Shown: positions 1-10,674 of the stretch, one piece after another
Position numbering within the stretch: the first letter of the stretch is position 1
Layout of the letters: each line of letters starts with the position of its first letter
Assembly (NCBI GenBank): GCA_003220345.1
Contig: QHSC01000078.1
Coordinates: forward strand, 62,001 to 126,000
Length of the DNA: 64,000 nt
Source: Candidatus Rokuibacteriota bacterium
Lineage (GTDB): Bacteria; Methylomirabilota; Methylomirabilia; Rokubacteriales; CSP1-6
Direction: 5' to 3'
The notes under the pieces: model-generated
The model's input: only the letters and a program-made list of their open reading frames with translations
The model's database searches: none
What the model was told of the DNA's origin: nothing
Program-made: the position numbers and the translations under genes

Positions 1-122
1 GGCGTCTCGAGTCGGCGTCGACGGAGCGGCTGGTCATCCAGGCTCCAGACGGCGGGCGGGAGGAGGTGCCCCGGGCGCTCCTGACCAAGGCACGGCTCGA
101 CCCGCCGTTCAGACGGAAGTGA
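1..122 (+). CDS. rimP: Ribosome maturation factor RimP, C-terminal end (partial)
   Basis: Only the last 39 or so codons are present; the frame enters from the left edge and stops with TGA at 120-122. The visible residues end in ...LLTKARLDPPFRRK. This resembles the usual RimP C-terminus, in which an SH3-like domain ends in an 'AxLxPxF' motif. RimP assists late 30S subunit assembly in the cytoplasm. Its position 12 bases upstream of nusA is the classic rimP-nusA-infB order, and this supports the call more than the short sequence does. Confidence 0.8.
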   Translation, partial: RLESASTERLVIQAPDGGREEVPRALLTKARLDPPFRRK

Positions 123-134
123 GCGGACGCAGCC

Positions 135-1556
135 ATGATGAACAAAGAGCTCATCTACGTGATCGGCCAGATGGCGACGGAGAAGGGGATAGACAAAGAG
201 GTCCTCTTCGAGGCGCTGGAGTCTGCCCTGCTGTCGGCCTCCAAGAAGACCATGGGCGTGGCCGACAACGCCCGCATGGAGCTCGATCGGCACACGGGGG
301 CCCTCAGGGTCTTCGCGCGCAAGAAGGTCGTGGAGAGCGTCGGCGACGCCAAGCTCGAGATCGCGCTCAGCGAGGCGCGCAAGCTCAACGCGGAGGCCGA
401 TCTCGAGGACGAGATCGAGGTCGAGCTGCCCCCGCAGGAGTTCGGCCGCATCGCCGCCCAGACGGCCAAGCAGGTGATCCTGCAGCGGGTGCGGGATGCC
501 GAGCGTGACGCCGTCTACTCCGACTTCATCGACAAGCAGGGCAAGATCATCCGCGGCACCGTCCATCGGATCGAGAAGCGCAACGTGATCGTGGACCTGG
601 GCAAGGCGGAGGCGGTGATCACCGAGCGCGAGCAAATTCCCGGCGAGCGCTACAACCCCAATGATCGGGTGCGTGCCTACGTCCAGGAGGTGAAGAAGAC
701 GGCCAAGGGGCCGCAGATCCTCCTCTCTCGCGCGGACGCGGGTTTTCTCGTGCGCCTCTTCGAGGCCGAGATTCCCGAGATCGCCGAGGGGATCGTGCAG
801 GTCAAGGCGGCGGCGCGAGAGCCGGGGGAGCGCGCCAAGGTCGCCGTCGTCTCCACCAAGCGCGACGTCGATCCCATCGGCGCCTGCGTGGGGCTTCGTG
901 GCACGCGCATCCAGGTCATCAGCCGGGAGCTGCGCAGCGAGAAGATCGACATCGTGGAGTGGGCGGCCGACCCCGCCGCCTTCGTGGCGCGGGCTCTCTC
1001 CCCGGCCAAGGTGTCCTCGGTCACCCTCGGCCCGCCGGACGAGAGCGGGGAGGCGCGCGCGGTGCTCGTGATCGTGCCGGACAACCAGCTCTCGCTCGCC
1101 ATCGGCAAGAAGGGCCAGAATGCCCGGCTCGCGGCGAAGCTGACCGGGCTTCACGTCGACATCAAGAGCGAGGGCGAGGTGGAGGAAGAGCGGCGGCTTC
1201 TCGAAGAGGAGCGCGCCTGGGGGCAGGCTGCCCTCGCCGAGTTCCCGGGCCTGGGCCCTCAGATGGTCGAGCGCCTTTCCGAGCACGGTCTGTTCTCGCC
1301 GGTACGCATCGTGCGCGCCGGCTTCGAGGCCCTCGAGGCGATACCTGGGCTCGGAGAAAAGAAGGCGGCCGCCGTTCTCGCGGCTGCCGAAGATTGGATC
1401 ACGCGGCATCCTCCCGTCGAGCCAGAGCCCGAGGCCCCGCCGGAGAGCACGGACGATGCCCGGGCGGTCGAGGCAGAGTCTCAACCAGTCGAGGCAGAGT
1501 CTCAACCAGAGGGTGAGGCTCCGCCCGAGAGCGTGGCGCGGACATCGACCGAGTGA
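135..1556 (+). CDS. nusA: Transcription termination/antitermination factor NusA
   Basis: NusA binds RNA polymerase and nascent RNA, modulating pausing, termination and antitermination. The 473-residue protein has the NusA N-terminal domain (about 1-125, with FEALESALLSASKK), an S1 domain (about 130-200) and two KH domains. The second KH has the IGKKGQNARLA loop near residue 320. A helix-hairpin-helix region with PGLGEKKAAAVL follows at about 390-420. The C-terminus is an acidic, Pro/Glu-rich tail with a 7-residue duplication. Two adjacent ATG codons (135, 138) could each start the protein. Its TGA overlaps the GTG start of ylxR, so the two are translationally coupled. Confidence 0.97.
   Translation: MMNKELIYVIGQMATEKGIDKEVLFEALESALLSASKKTMGVADNARMELDRHTGALRVFARKKVVESVGDAKLEIALSEARKLNAEADLEDEIEVELPPQEFGRIAAQTAKQVILQRVRDAERDAVYSDFIDKQGKIIRGTVHRIEKRNVIVDLGKAEAVITEREQIPGERYNPNDRVRAYVQEVKKTAKGPQILLSRADAGFLVRLFEAEIPEIAEGIVQVKAAAREPGERAKVAVVSTKRDVDPIGACVGLRGTRIQVISRELRSEKIDIVEWAADPAAFVARALSPAKVSSVTLGPPDESGEARAVLVIVPDNQLSLAIGKKGQNARLAAKLTGLHVDIKSEGEVEEERRLLEEERAWGQAALAEFPGLGPQMVERLSEHGLFSPVRIVRAGFEALEAIPGLGEKKAAAVLAAAEDWITRHPPVEPEPEAPPESTDDARAVEAESQPVEAESQPEGEAPPESVARTSTE
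1467..1508 (+). repeat. Perfect 21-bp tandem duplication in nusA tail
   Basis: Two identical 21-bp units (1467-1487 and 1488-1508) encode VEAESQP twice, in frame, in the disordered acidic tail of NusA. Being a multiple of three it keeps the frame. This looks like replication slippage in an unconstrained tail. Confidence 0.9.
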
Positions 1557-1879
1557 CGGCCGGACCCACCCGCACCTGTATCGGATGCCGGCGCGTGCGG
1601 CCCCAGCGAGAGCTCGCGCGGCTGGTGAGGGGTAGGGACGGGCGAGTGATCGTGGATGAGAGGGGACGAGCGCCCGGCCGAGGCGCATACGTGTGTCGCG
1701 ATGCTGAGTGCGTGGACAAGGCCCTGCGGGCGGGCCAGCTGGCGCACGCGTTCAAGCGGGCCAGCGAGCCGCCCACGACGGGCGCGGCGGGGATCCTGGG
1801 TGAGTTCAGGGGAAAGCCCGCCATCGGGCGCGAGCCTCTCGAGGACGTCGAGGCTCTCAACTTCAAGCTGAGGAGGTAA
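1553..1879 (+). CDS. ylxR: YlxR-family RNA-binding protein (DUF448)
   Basis: A 108-residue protein with the family's N-terminal signature TRTCIGCRRVRPQRELARLVR, followed by the basic YlxR fold and a variable C-terminus. YlxR proteins are small nucleic-acid-binding proteins typically encoded between nusA and infB. They have been linked to transcription regulation and RNase P in some bacteria, but the precise role here is not visible from sequence. It starts with GTG inside the nusA stop (GTGA) and ends 7 bases before infB, so it is in the same operon. Confidence 0.92.
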   Translation: MTAGPTRTCIGCRRVRPQRELARLVRGRDGRVIVDERGRAPGRGAYVCRDAECVDKALRAGQLAHAFKRASEPPTTGAAGILGEFRGKPAIGREPLEDVEALNFKLRR

Positions 1880-1886
1880 CGGGGCT

Positions 1887-4484
1887 GTGGCAGCACGAGT
1901 GAAGGTCATCGACCTTGCGAAAGAGCTTGGAGTCACCAGCAAAGATCTGATCGTCGCCCTCGAGTCCATGGGCCAGAAGGGCATGCGGGCCATGAGCCCG
2001 CTGCAGACGACCACGGCCAATGAGCTGCGGGTGAAGCTCGGCCGCGGCCGCGATCTCCCCGAAGAGGCCAAGCCCAAGCGCGTGCCCAAGGCCAAGCCTG
2101 CCGTCACCGAGCCCAAGGGTCCCGGAGCATCCCGGAAGAAGATCGATGGTGCGGAGCCCTCCGCGAAGCCCGCGCGGAAGAAGGCGGCCGTTCTCGAGCC
2201 CGAGGAGCCCCTGGCGACGCAGCCCGCCGAGGAGCTCAAGCCGGCGGCGACGCTGTTCCGTCACACTGCCGCCGCTGGACCGGTCGAGGCCGCGCCGGCG
2301 ACGCCCCTTTCCCCGGCGCCCGCTCCAATCGTCCCCGCGCCTTCCGCGCTCCCCTCCGCTCCCGCGTCGCCCGCGCCCGTCAGGCCGACGACGGTCACGC
2401 CCACGACTGTGACCCCCACGATTGGGACCCCCGCGACCAAGGATGCGCCCACACCGGCGCCGCTCCGGCCCGCCGCAGCCCCGACTCCCGGGGCGCCACG
2501 TCCCGTCGTGCCCGCGGCAGCTCCCGCCGCCTCGGGCATCGCCGCTCCGCCCGCCGCGCCCCGGCGGGTCGCCCCAGTTGCGCCGTCGCGTCCGGCGGCG
2601 CCCGCGCCTCCGGCTCGGCCCGTTGTGCCTGCGGCGCCCGTGAAGCCCGCGGCCGCCGCCACCCCTCCGCCCAAGGTCGAGGTCAAGCCTGCAGCACCCA
2701 GGCCCGAGCCCACACCGCCCGAGCCGCCCGTCGAGATCAAGCGCGAGCTCATCAAGGTTCCGGAATCGGTGACGGTGGGCGAGCTCGCCGCCGCCATGCG
2801 CAGGAAATCCGGCGAGGTGATCAAGGCGCTGCTCGAGCTGGGCGTCATGGCCACGGTGAACGAGGTGCTCGACCCCACCGCGGCCAAGCTCGCCGCCGAC
2901 AAGTTCCATTTCGACGTCGAGGTCCGCTCGCTCGAAGGCGACATTCTCGAAGAGGAGGACGTCGATCCGAGCCAGCTGAGCCTGCGGCCGCCCGTGGTCA
3001 CGGTCATGGGTCACGTCGACCACGGCAAGACCTCGCTGCTGGATACCATCCGGACCACCAAGGTGGCGGAGCGCGAGGCGGGAGGCATCACGCAGCACAT
3101 AGGCGCCTACCAGGTCGATACCTCCCACGGGAAGGTCACCTTCCTCGACACGCCGGGCCACGAGGCGTTCACCGCCATGCGCGCGCGTGGGGCTCAGGCA
3201 ACCGACATCGTCATCCTCGTGGTCGCGGCCGACGACGGAGTCATGCCCCAGACGGTCGAAGCGGTGAATCACGCCAAGGCCGCCAATGTGCCCATCCTGG
3301 TGGCCGTGAACAAGATCGACAAGCCGGGAGCGGAGCCCGATCGCGTGAAGCGCGAGCTGTCGAATCTGGGGCTGGTGCCGGAGGACTGGGGCGGACAGAC
3401 CATCTTCGTGCCCACCTCGGCGAAGAGGGGCGATGGCATCCCGCAGCTCCTCGAGATGACGGCGCTGCAGGCCGAGGTCCTCGAGCTGAAGGCCAATCCC
3501 AACCGCGCCGCCCGCGGGATCATCGTGGAAGGTCGGCTCGACCGCGGCCGTGGTCCCGTCGCCACCGCGCTCATCCAGTCCGGCACGCTCAAGGAGGGGG
3601 ACGCCGTGGTCGTAGGCTCCCACTCGGGGCGCGTGCGCGCGATGTTCAGCGACCGCGGCAAGAAGGTCCCCAGCGCGGGCCCCTCGGACCCCGTGGAGAT
3701 CCTGGGACTCTCGGGCGTCCCCCAGGCGGGGGACACGCTGCTCGTGGTCGCCGACGAGCGCAAGGCGCGGCAGATCGCGACCGTGCGCTCGGATCGGGAC
3801 AGGCTCAAGGGCAAGGGCACCACCCGCGTCACCCTCGAGGACCTGCACAAGCAGATCGTCACCGGCGAGGTCAAGGAGCTGCGGCTCGTTCTCAAGGCCG
3901 ACGTGCAGGGCTCGGTGGAGGCGCTCACGGAGTCGCTCGAGCGCCTCTCCACCGACGAGGTGCGCCTCAAGGTCATCCACGGCTCGGTGGGCGCCGTCAA
4001 CGAGTCCGACGTGATGCTCGCCTCCGCCTCCAACGCCATCGTGCTCGGGTTCAACGTCAAGGCCGAGCCCAAGGCCGCCACCCAGGCCCAGTCCGACGGT
4101 GTGGACCTGCGCAACTACAGCGTGATCTACGACGTCCTGAACGACGTCAAGGCCGCGCTCTCCGGCCTCCTCGCCCCCGAGATCCGCGAGACGGTGCACG
4201 GTCGCGCCCAGGTCAAGCAGCTCTTCCCGATCTCCAAGGTCGGGACGATCTTCGGCTGCATGGTGGTGGAGGGGAAGATCGTCCGCACCGCGCGCGTCCG
4301 CATCAAGCGCGGCGACACCCTGCTCGGGGAGAACGTCCTCAGCTCCCTCAAGCGCTTCAAGGACGACGTCCGCGAGGTGCTGCAGGGTCTCGAGTGCGGC
4401 ATCGGGGTCGAGGGGATCAAGGGCGTGCAGCCCGGCGACATCATCGAGGCCTTCACGACCGAAGAGGTCGCACGGTCGCTGTAG
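1887..4484 (+). CDS. infB: Translation initiation factor IF-2
   Basis: IF-2 is the GTPase that places fMet-tRNA on the 30S subunit and promotes subunit joining. The 865-residue protein starts with an IF-2 N-terminal helical domain ([18 protein letters not shown]). A long low-complexity Ala/Pro linker (about 115-285) follows, including short VTPT repeats, then a second IF2-N domain. The G domain has GHVDHGKT at residues 375-382, the DTPGHEAF switch and the NKID motif. Domains II, III and the C-terminal tRNA-binding domain complete it. It starts with GTG. The rich Ala/Pro linker explains the very long antisense open frame on the other strand. Confidence 0.97.
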   Translation: MAARVKVIDLAKELGVTSKDLIVALESMGQKGMRAMSPLQTTTANELRVKLGRGRDLPEEAKPKRVPKAKPAVTEPKGPGASRKKIDGAEPSAKPARKKAAVLEPEEPLATQPAEELKPAATLFRHTAAAGPVEAAPATPLSPAPAPIVPAPSALPSAPASPAPVRPTTVTPTTVTPTIGTPATKDAPTPAPLRPAAAPTPGAPRPVVPAAAPAASGIAAPPAAPRRVAPVAPSRPAAPAPPARPVVPAAPVKPAAAATPPPKVEVKPAAPRPEPTPPEPPVEIKRELIKVPESVTVGELAAAMRRKSGEVIKALLELGVMATVNEVLDPTAAKLAADKFHFDVEVRSLEGDILEEEDVDPSQLSLRPPVVTVMGHVDHGKTSLLDTIRTTKVAEREAGGITQHIGAYQVDTSHGKVTFLDTPGHEAFTAMRARGAQATDIVILVVAADDGVMPQTVEAVNHAKAANVPILVAVNKIDKPGAEPDRVKRELSNLGLVPEDWGGQTIFVPTSAKRGDGIPQLLEMTALQAEVLELKANPNRAARGIIVEGRLDRGRGPVATALIQSGTLKEGDAVVVGSHSGRVRAMFSDRGKKVPSAGPSDPVEILGLSGVPQAGDTLLVVADERKARQIATVRSDRDRLKGKGTTRVTLEDLHKQIVTGEVKELRLVLKADVQGSVEALTESLERLSTDEVRLKVIHGSVGAVNESDVMLASASNAIVLGFNVKAEPKAATQAQSDGVDLRNYSVIYDVLNDVKAALSGLLAPEIRETVHGRAQVKQLFPISKVGTIFGCMVVEGKIVRTARVRIKRGDTLLGENVLSSLKRFKDDVREVLQGLECGIGVEGIKGVQPGDIIEAFTTEEVARSL

Positions 4485-4507
4485 CAGGCCGGTGACGAGG
4501 CGCGAGC

Positions 4508-4798
4508 ATGTCGGTCGCACGGGTGGCGGTCGGCACCGTCGAGCTGCACCTGCCGGACGTGGGCTCCCTCAAGGGCAAGCGCCACGTGCTCAAGGGCCTC
4601 AAGGACAAGCTCCGCCGGCGCTTCGAGGTGTCCGTGGCCGAGGTCGATGACCAGGACATGTGGCAGCGCGCCACCCTCGCCGTCGCCTATGTCTCCGGCA
4701 GCTCGCGTCACGCCAACGAAGTGATCTCGAAGGCTCTCGACTTCATCGAGGACAACGTGGACGGGTACGTCACGAACATCGAAACGGAGATCTGGTAG
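4508..4798 (+). CDS. ylxP: YlxP-like protein (DUF503)
   Basis: A 96-residue DUF503 protein matching the family in length and in its conserved start (RVAVGTVELHLPDVGSLKGKRHVLKGLKDKLRRRF) and middle (VSVAEVDDQDMWQRATLAVAYVS). Members sit between infB and rbfA in many genomes; the molecular role is unknown, presumably in ribosome biogenesis. The TAG stop shares its last base with the GTG start of rbfA. Confidence 0.93.
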   Translation: MSVARVAVGTVELHLPDVGSLKGKRHVLKGLKDKLRRRFEVSVAEVDDQDMWQRATLAVAYVSGSSRHANEVISKALDFIEDNVDGYVTNIETEIW

Positions 4799-5160
4799 TG
4801 CAGGGGAAGCGGCTCGAGCGCGTGAACCAGCTCATCAAGGAAGAAGTCTCGGCCGTCCTCCAGCGACAGCTCAAGGACCCGCGCCTGGGCTTCGTGACGG
4901 TGACCGAGGTGGATACCACGGCCGACCTCAAGCTGGCCCGCGTCTATGTCTCGGTGCTGGGCCCGAACGAGCAGTGGGCGTCGTCCTTCAAGGCCCTGGA
5001 GAGCGCGCGAGGCTTCGTGTGGAACTGGCTGCGCAAGCACCTCGATCTGCGCGCCACGCCGCAGCTCGTCTTTCGGCCCGACCGCTCCATGGAGCATGCC
5101 GCGCACATCCAGGCCCTCCTTGCCGGGTTGAAGTCGAGCGAGCCGGGGGGCGAGGAGTGA
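4798..5160 (+). CDS. rbfA: 30S ribosome-binding factor RbfA
   Basis: RbfA is a small KH-fold cold-shock and 30S maturation factor acting on the 16S rRNA 5' end. The 120-residue product begins with KRLERVNQLIKEEVSAVLQRQLKDPRLGFVTVTEVD, the typical RbfA N-terminus, and contains the LKLARVYVSVLG strand. I chose GTG at 4798 because it overlaps the ylxP stop and gives the normal family length; the open frame reaches further upstream, but that part is not RbfA-like. Its TGA overlaps the GTG start of nrnA. Confidence 0.93.
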   Translation: MQGKRLERVNQLIKEEVSAVLQRQLKDPRLGFVTVTEVDTTADLKLARVYVSVLGPNEQWASSFKALESARGFVWNWLRKHLDLRATPQLVFRPDRSMEHAAHIQALLAGLKSSEPGGEE

Positions 5161-6140
5161 GCAGGATCGTGGCGCCGCCGGGCGAATTGCTCGAGGCTCT
5201 TCGGAAGCCCGGCGGCACGGTCCTGTGCCTGGGGCACGTCCACCCCGACGGCGACGTGCTCGGCACCCTCCTGGGACTGGGGCTCGCCCTGAGCGCCGCG
5301 GGTGCCTCCGTCACCTTTGCCGGGCCGCATCCCGTCCCGGACGTCCTCGCCTTCCTGCCGGGCTCGGATCGCTGGCAGGTGTGGAAGGCGGCGCCCGCCT
5401 TCTTCGACATCATCGTGATGACGGACTGCCCGAATCCCGATCGATCGGAAGGATTGCTCGAGGGAGCGCGCGGGCCGCGGAGCCGGGTCCTCAACATCGA
5501 TCACCACCCGGACAATCGCCGCTACGGCTCGATCGACTGGATCGACCCGTCGGCGGCGGCCACGGGGGAAATGATCTTCGACCTCCTCGTGGCCCTCGGC
5601 CTGCCCCTGACCCCGGCCATCGCCCTCAACCTCTTCACCGCCGTCCACACGGATACGGGCTCCTTCCGGTACTCCAACACCACGCCCCGCACGTTCCGCA
5701 TCGCGGCCGAGCTGGCAGCGGCCGGCGCCGATCCCGCCCTCGTCTCCGACCGGCTCTACCAGCAGCGCGGCCGTGACTCGCTGGTTCAGCTCGGAACGGT
5801 GCTCCGGCGCGTCGAAGTCAGCGACGATGGCCAGGTGGCCTGGCTCAGCGTGCCCCGGGATCTCGTCCCCCGGGAGCTCGTCGAGTCCGAAGACCTCGTG
5901 AGCTACCCTCGCTCCATCGGCGGCGTCAAGGTCGCCGTGCTCCTTCGTGAAGAGGCGCCCGGCACCGTCAAGGCCAGCCTGCGTGCCAAGGGCGAGGTGG
6001 CGGTGAACAAGATCGCCCATCGTTTCGGCGGCGGCGGCCACGAGAACGCGGCTGGCTGCACGCTCAGCGGCACCCTCGAGGAAGCCGCGGCCTCGCTGCT
6101 CCAGGCCGTGCGGGAAGCGCTGGCCTCGGGCCGGTCGTGA
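5157..6140 (+). CDS. nrnA: DHH-family phosphoesterase, NrnA-like (nanoRNase/pAp phosphatase)
   Basis: A 327-residue DHH/DHHA1 protein. It carries GHVHPDGDVLG (motif I), TDCPN, NIDHHPDN (the DHH triad near residue 115) and the C-terminal DHHA1 motif GGGGHENAAG. NrnA-type enzymes degrade 2-5-mer RNAs and dephosphorylate pAp, using two metal ions. The position between rbfA and truB is the usual one for bacterial NrnA. GTG at 5157 is chosen because it overlaps the rbfA stop; the frame upstream runs through rbfA in another phase. Confidence 0.92.
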   Translation: MSRIVAPPGELLEALRKPGGTVLCLGHVHPDGDVLGTLLGLGLALSAAGASVTFAGPHPVPDVLAFLPGSDRWQVWKAAPAFFDIIVMTDCPNPDRSEGLLEGARGPRSRVLNIDHHPDNRRYGSIDWIDPSAAATGEMIFDLLVALGLPLTPAIALNLFTAVHTDTGSFRYSNTTPRTFRIAAELAAAGADPALVSDRLYQQRGRDSLVQLGTVLRRVEVSDDGQVAWLSVPRDLVPRELVESEDLVSYPRSIGGVKVAVLLREEAPGTVKASLRAKGEVAVNKIAHRFGGGGHENAAGCTLSGTLEEAAASLLQAVREALASGRS

Positions 6141-7066
6141 CCTCTCAAAGTAGCTCGGGCGTGCTCGCCGTGGACAAGGGCGCGGGGCTCACATCCTTCC
6201 AGGTGGTGGCGCATCTGCGCCGCCTGCTGCGTGTCCCCAAGATGGGCCACGGCGGCACTCTGGATCCGGGCGCGACGGGGGTCCTGCCCATCCTGATCGG
6301 CGAGGCGACCAAGCTCACGCCGTATCTCGTGGATCTCGACAAGGAGTATCTGGCCACTGTGCGCCTGGGCGTCGCCACCGATACCCAGGACCTCACGGGC
6401 ACCACCCTCGAGACGCGGGTCGTCCCTGCCCTCGAGCGCTCACACGTGGAGCGGTGCCTGCGAGGCTTCGTGGGCCTCATCCGTCAGGTGCCCCCGATGT
6501 ACTCCGCGCTGCATCACGCGGGCCAGCGGCTCTACGAGCTGGCCCGCCAGGGCCTCGATGTCGAGCGGCAGCCGCGCGAGGTCATGGTCCACGCCATCGC
6601 CCTCGAGTCGATGGCCCTGCCAGACCTCGTGATCCGCGTCCGCTGCGGCAAGGGCTTCTACGTGCGGACGCTCGCCGCCGATCTCGGCACGGCGCTCGGG
6701 ACTGGGGGCTCGCTCGCCTCGCTTCAGCGCACGCGCGTGGGCCCGTACCGCCTCGAGACGGCGGTGCCATGGGAGGCCGTGCGGGAGGCGCGTGACGGGG
6801 GGCTCCTCTGGCCGCAGCTCCTTCCGCCGGACTCTGCGCTGATGGGGATGCCCGAGCTGCGCCTCGCCGAAGCGCCCGTCCGCGCCTTTCTTCATGGGCA
6901 GGCCGTTGCCGTCGAGGGTGGCGCCGACACTGCCGGCGGGGCCCTCCTCCGCGTCTACGGTCCCGACGGCGCCTTCCTGGGCATCGGCTCGCGCCGAGGC
7001 CCGAGTGTGAAACCCGATCGACTCCTGCATGCGGATCCTCCGCGGGCTCGCGTCCTACCCGCCTGA
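6137..7066 (+). CDS. truB: tRNA pseudouridine(55) synthase TruB
   Basis: TruB isomerises U55 in the T-loop of tRNAs and acts as a tRNA chaperone. The 309-residue protein has the catalytic-Asp motif GGTLDPGATGVLPI (Asp43), the KEYLATVRLGVATDTQDLTG strand, YSALHHAGQRLYELARQG and the RVRCGKGFYVRTLAADLG motif. A short PUA-like C-terminal part follows. The GTG start overlaps the nrnA stop. The 3' end overlaps ribF by 38 bases in a different frame. Confidence 0.95.
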   Translation: MTSQSSSGVLAVDKGAGLTSFQVVAHLRRLLRVPKMGHGGTLDPGATGVLPILIGEATKLTPYLVDLDKEYLATVRLGVATDTQDLTGTTLETRVVPALERSHVERCLRGFVGLIRQVPPMYSALHHAGQRLYELARQGLDVERQPREVMVHAIALESMALPDLVIRVRCGKGFYVRTLAADLGTALGTGGSLASLQRTRVGPYRLETAVPWEAVREARDGGLLWPQLLPPDSALMGMPELRLAEAPVRAFLHGQAVAVEGGADTAGGALLRVYGPDGAFLGIGSRRGPSVKPDRLLHADPPRARVLPA

Positions 7067-7964
7067 GCTCCGCCCCTGCGTGGCGGCGCTCGGGGTCTTC
7101 GACGGCATTCATCTCGCCCACTCCCGCCTCATCGAGACCGCGGTGGAGCGCGCCCGGGCCCTTCGCGTGCCCTCGGTGGTGTGCACGTTTCACCCGGACC
7201 CAGCCTCCGTGCTCCGTCCCGAACGGGCGCCAGTTCCCATTGCCCCCCTCGAGGACAATCTCGAGCGCATGGCCGGCATCGGCGCCGATGCGGCGCTCGT
7301 CATTCCCTTCACCCTCGACTTCTCGAGAATCGAGGCGGAGGACTTCGTGGAGCGGGTGCTCGTCGGGACCCTGGGGGCGCAGGAGGTCGTGGTGGGCTTC
7401 AATCACACCTTCGGCCACAACGCGCGCGGCACGGCGGCCCTGCTGACCGAGCTCGCGCCCAAGCTCGGTTTCGTGGCCCGCGTGCTGCCCCCGCTCCAGG
7501 TCCGCGGCCAGACCGTGTCCTCGAGCGCCATCCGCGAGGCGCTCCGGGAGGGCGATGCGGCGCGGGCGGCCGAGCTCCTCGGCCACCCGTACGCCATCGC
7601 GGGTGTCATCGCGCGCGGCGCGGGCAGGGGACGCACGCTGGGCTTTCCCACGGCGAATGTGAGACCGGACAGGCCGCTGGCGCTGGCCGCCGGCGTCTAC
7701 ATCGCTCGCGCCACATGGGACGGGGGAGCGGCAAACGCGGTGGTCAATGTCGGCTACCGGCCGACCTTCGGAGAGAACGAGTACTGGGTCGAGGCGTATC
7801 TTCTGGATTTCTCCGGCGACCTGTACGACCGGACGCTTCGGCTGGCGTTTCTCGACCGGATCCGACCGGAGATGAAGTTTCCCGGCGTCGAGCAGCTCAA
7901 GCGCCAGGTCACGAGGGATATCGAGGCCGCCCGCGCGCGCTTTTCCGGCGGAACTTTCGGCTGA
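7029..7964 (+). CDS. ribF: Bifunctional riboflavin kinase / FAD synthetase RibF
   Basis: RibF converts riboflavin to FMN and then FAD. The 311-residue protein shows the adenylyltransferase motifs GVFDGIHLAH (about 20-30), VGFNHTFGHNARG and the ISSSxIR-type VSSSAIREAL. The C-terminal kinase part has GRGRTLGFPTANV and NVGYRPTFGE. The ATG start lies inside the end of truB. It is kept because MRILRGL is a typical RibF N-terminus and a later start would remove the first strand. Confidence 0.95.
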   Translation: MRILRGLASYPPELRPCVAALGVFDGIHLAHSRLIETAVERARALRVPSVVCTFHPDPASVLRPERAPVPIAPLEDNLERMAGIGADAALVIPFTLDFSRIEAEDFVERVLVGTLGAQEVVVGFNHTFGHNARGTAALLTELAPKLGFVARVLPPLQVRGQTVSSSAIREALREGDAARAAELLGHPYAIAGVIARGAGRGRTLGFPTANVRPDRPLALAAGVYIARATWDGGAANAVVNVGYRPTFGENEYWVEAYLLDFSGDLYDRTLRLAFLDRIRPEMKFPGVEQLKRQVTRDIEAARARFSGGTFG

Positions 7965-7968
7965 GCGC

Positions 7969-7997
7969 TTGCGACGCTCGCCCTCGCATGGTAAAGT
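7969..7997 (+). promoter_or_regulatory. Predicted sigma-70-type promoter for rpsO-pnp
   Basis: TTGCGA (7969-7974) and TAAAGT (7992-7997) are separated by exactly 17 bases, just after the ribF stop and about 110 bases upstream of rpsO. The gap between ribF and rpsO is the first sizable one in the cluster, which fits an internal promoter. No experimental support. Confidence 0.5.
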
Positions 7998-8058
7998 GTT
8001 GCCGTCCTTGAGTTTTGAGTTCATCACACGAACCCGTCCCGCGGAGCCGAAGCAAGAG

Positions 8059-8099
8059 CCCTGGGGGCGTGGCGATTGGGGGGGGAGCCCCCGGGAGGG
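8059..8099 (+). promoter_or_regulatory. GC-rich hairpin in the rpsO leader
   Basis: CCCTGGGGGC at 8059-8068 can pair with GCCCCC (8087-8092) plus AGGG (8096-8099), leaving a small bulge, and it ends 7 bases before the rpsO ATG. In several bacteria S15 represses its own mRNA through leader structures of unrelated shapes. A similar role here is inference. Confidence 0.35.
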
Positions 8100-8106
8100 T
8101 TGAGGA

Positions 8107-8376
8107 ATGAAACTGTCCGTCGACAGGAAGAAGACCCTCATCGAACAATTCAAGGTGCACGATGGGGATACGGGATCACCCGAGGTGCAGATCGCGCTCC
8201 TGTCGGAGCGGATCAACGGGCTGACGGACCACTTCAAGACCCACCAGAAAGACCATCATTCGCGGCGCGGCCTCCTGATGCTGATCGGCAAGCGCCGCGG
8301 CCTGCTCGAGTATCTGCGAAAGAAGGACTCCGAACGATACAGAGTCGTGACGGAAAAGCTCGGAATCCGCCGGTGA
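8107..8376 (+). CDS. rpsO: 30S ribosomal protein S15
   Basis: The 89 residues match S15 in length and motifs: [37 protein letters not shown] and [17 protein letters not shown]15 binds the central domain of 16S rRNA early in 30S assembly. It is preceded by a GAGGA Shine-Dalgarno-like sequence and followed 118 bases later by pnp, the conserved rpsO-pnp arrangement. Confidence 0.97.
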   Translation: MKLSVDRKKTLIEQFKVHDGDTGSPEVQIALLSERINGLTDHFKTHQKDHHSRRGLLMLIGKRRGLLEYLRKKDSERYRVVTEKLGIRR

Positions 8377-8494
8377 CCGCGGATCCCGACAGGCTTCGAC
8401 CACGGACCGCCTGGCGTCGCCGGGCCCGCCGCATCCTCGCTTCACTCACCCCTGATTACCGCCAAGCTTGTATTAGCGGAGGACGACTGATCTC

Positions 8495-10651
<2,157 letters not shown>

Positions 10652-10674
10652 TCGGCGGCGAGGGGAGGGACCGA

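Noticed and set aside
1863-4520. A minus-strand open frame of 885 codons covering infB.
   Set aside because: It mirrors the Ala/Pro- and GC-rich infB coding frame, has low-complexity His/Arg/Gly/Leu composition and no domain; infB itself is certain.
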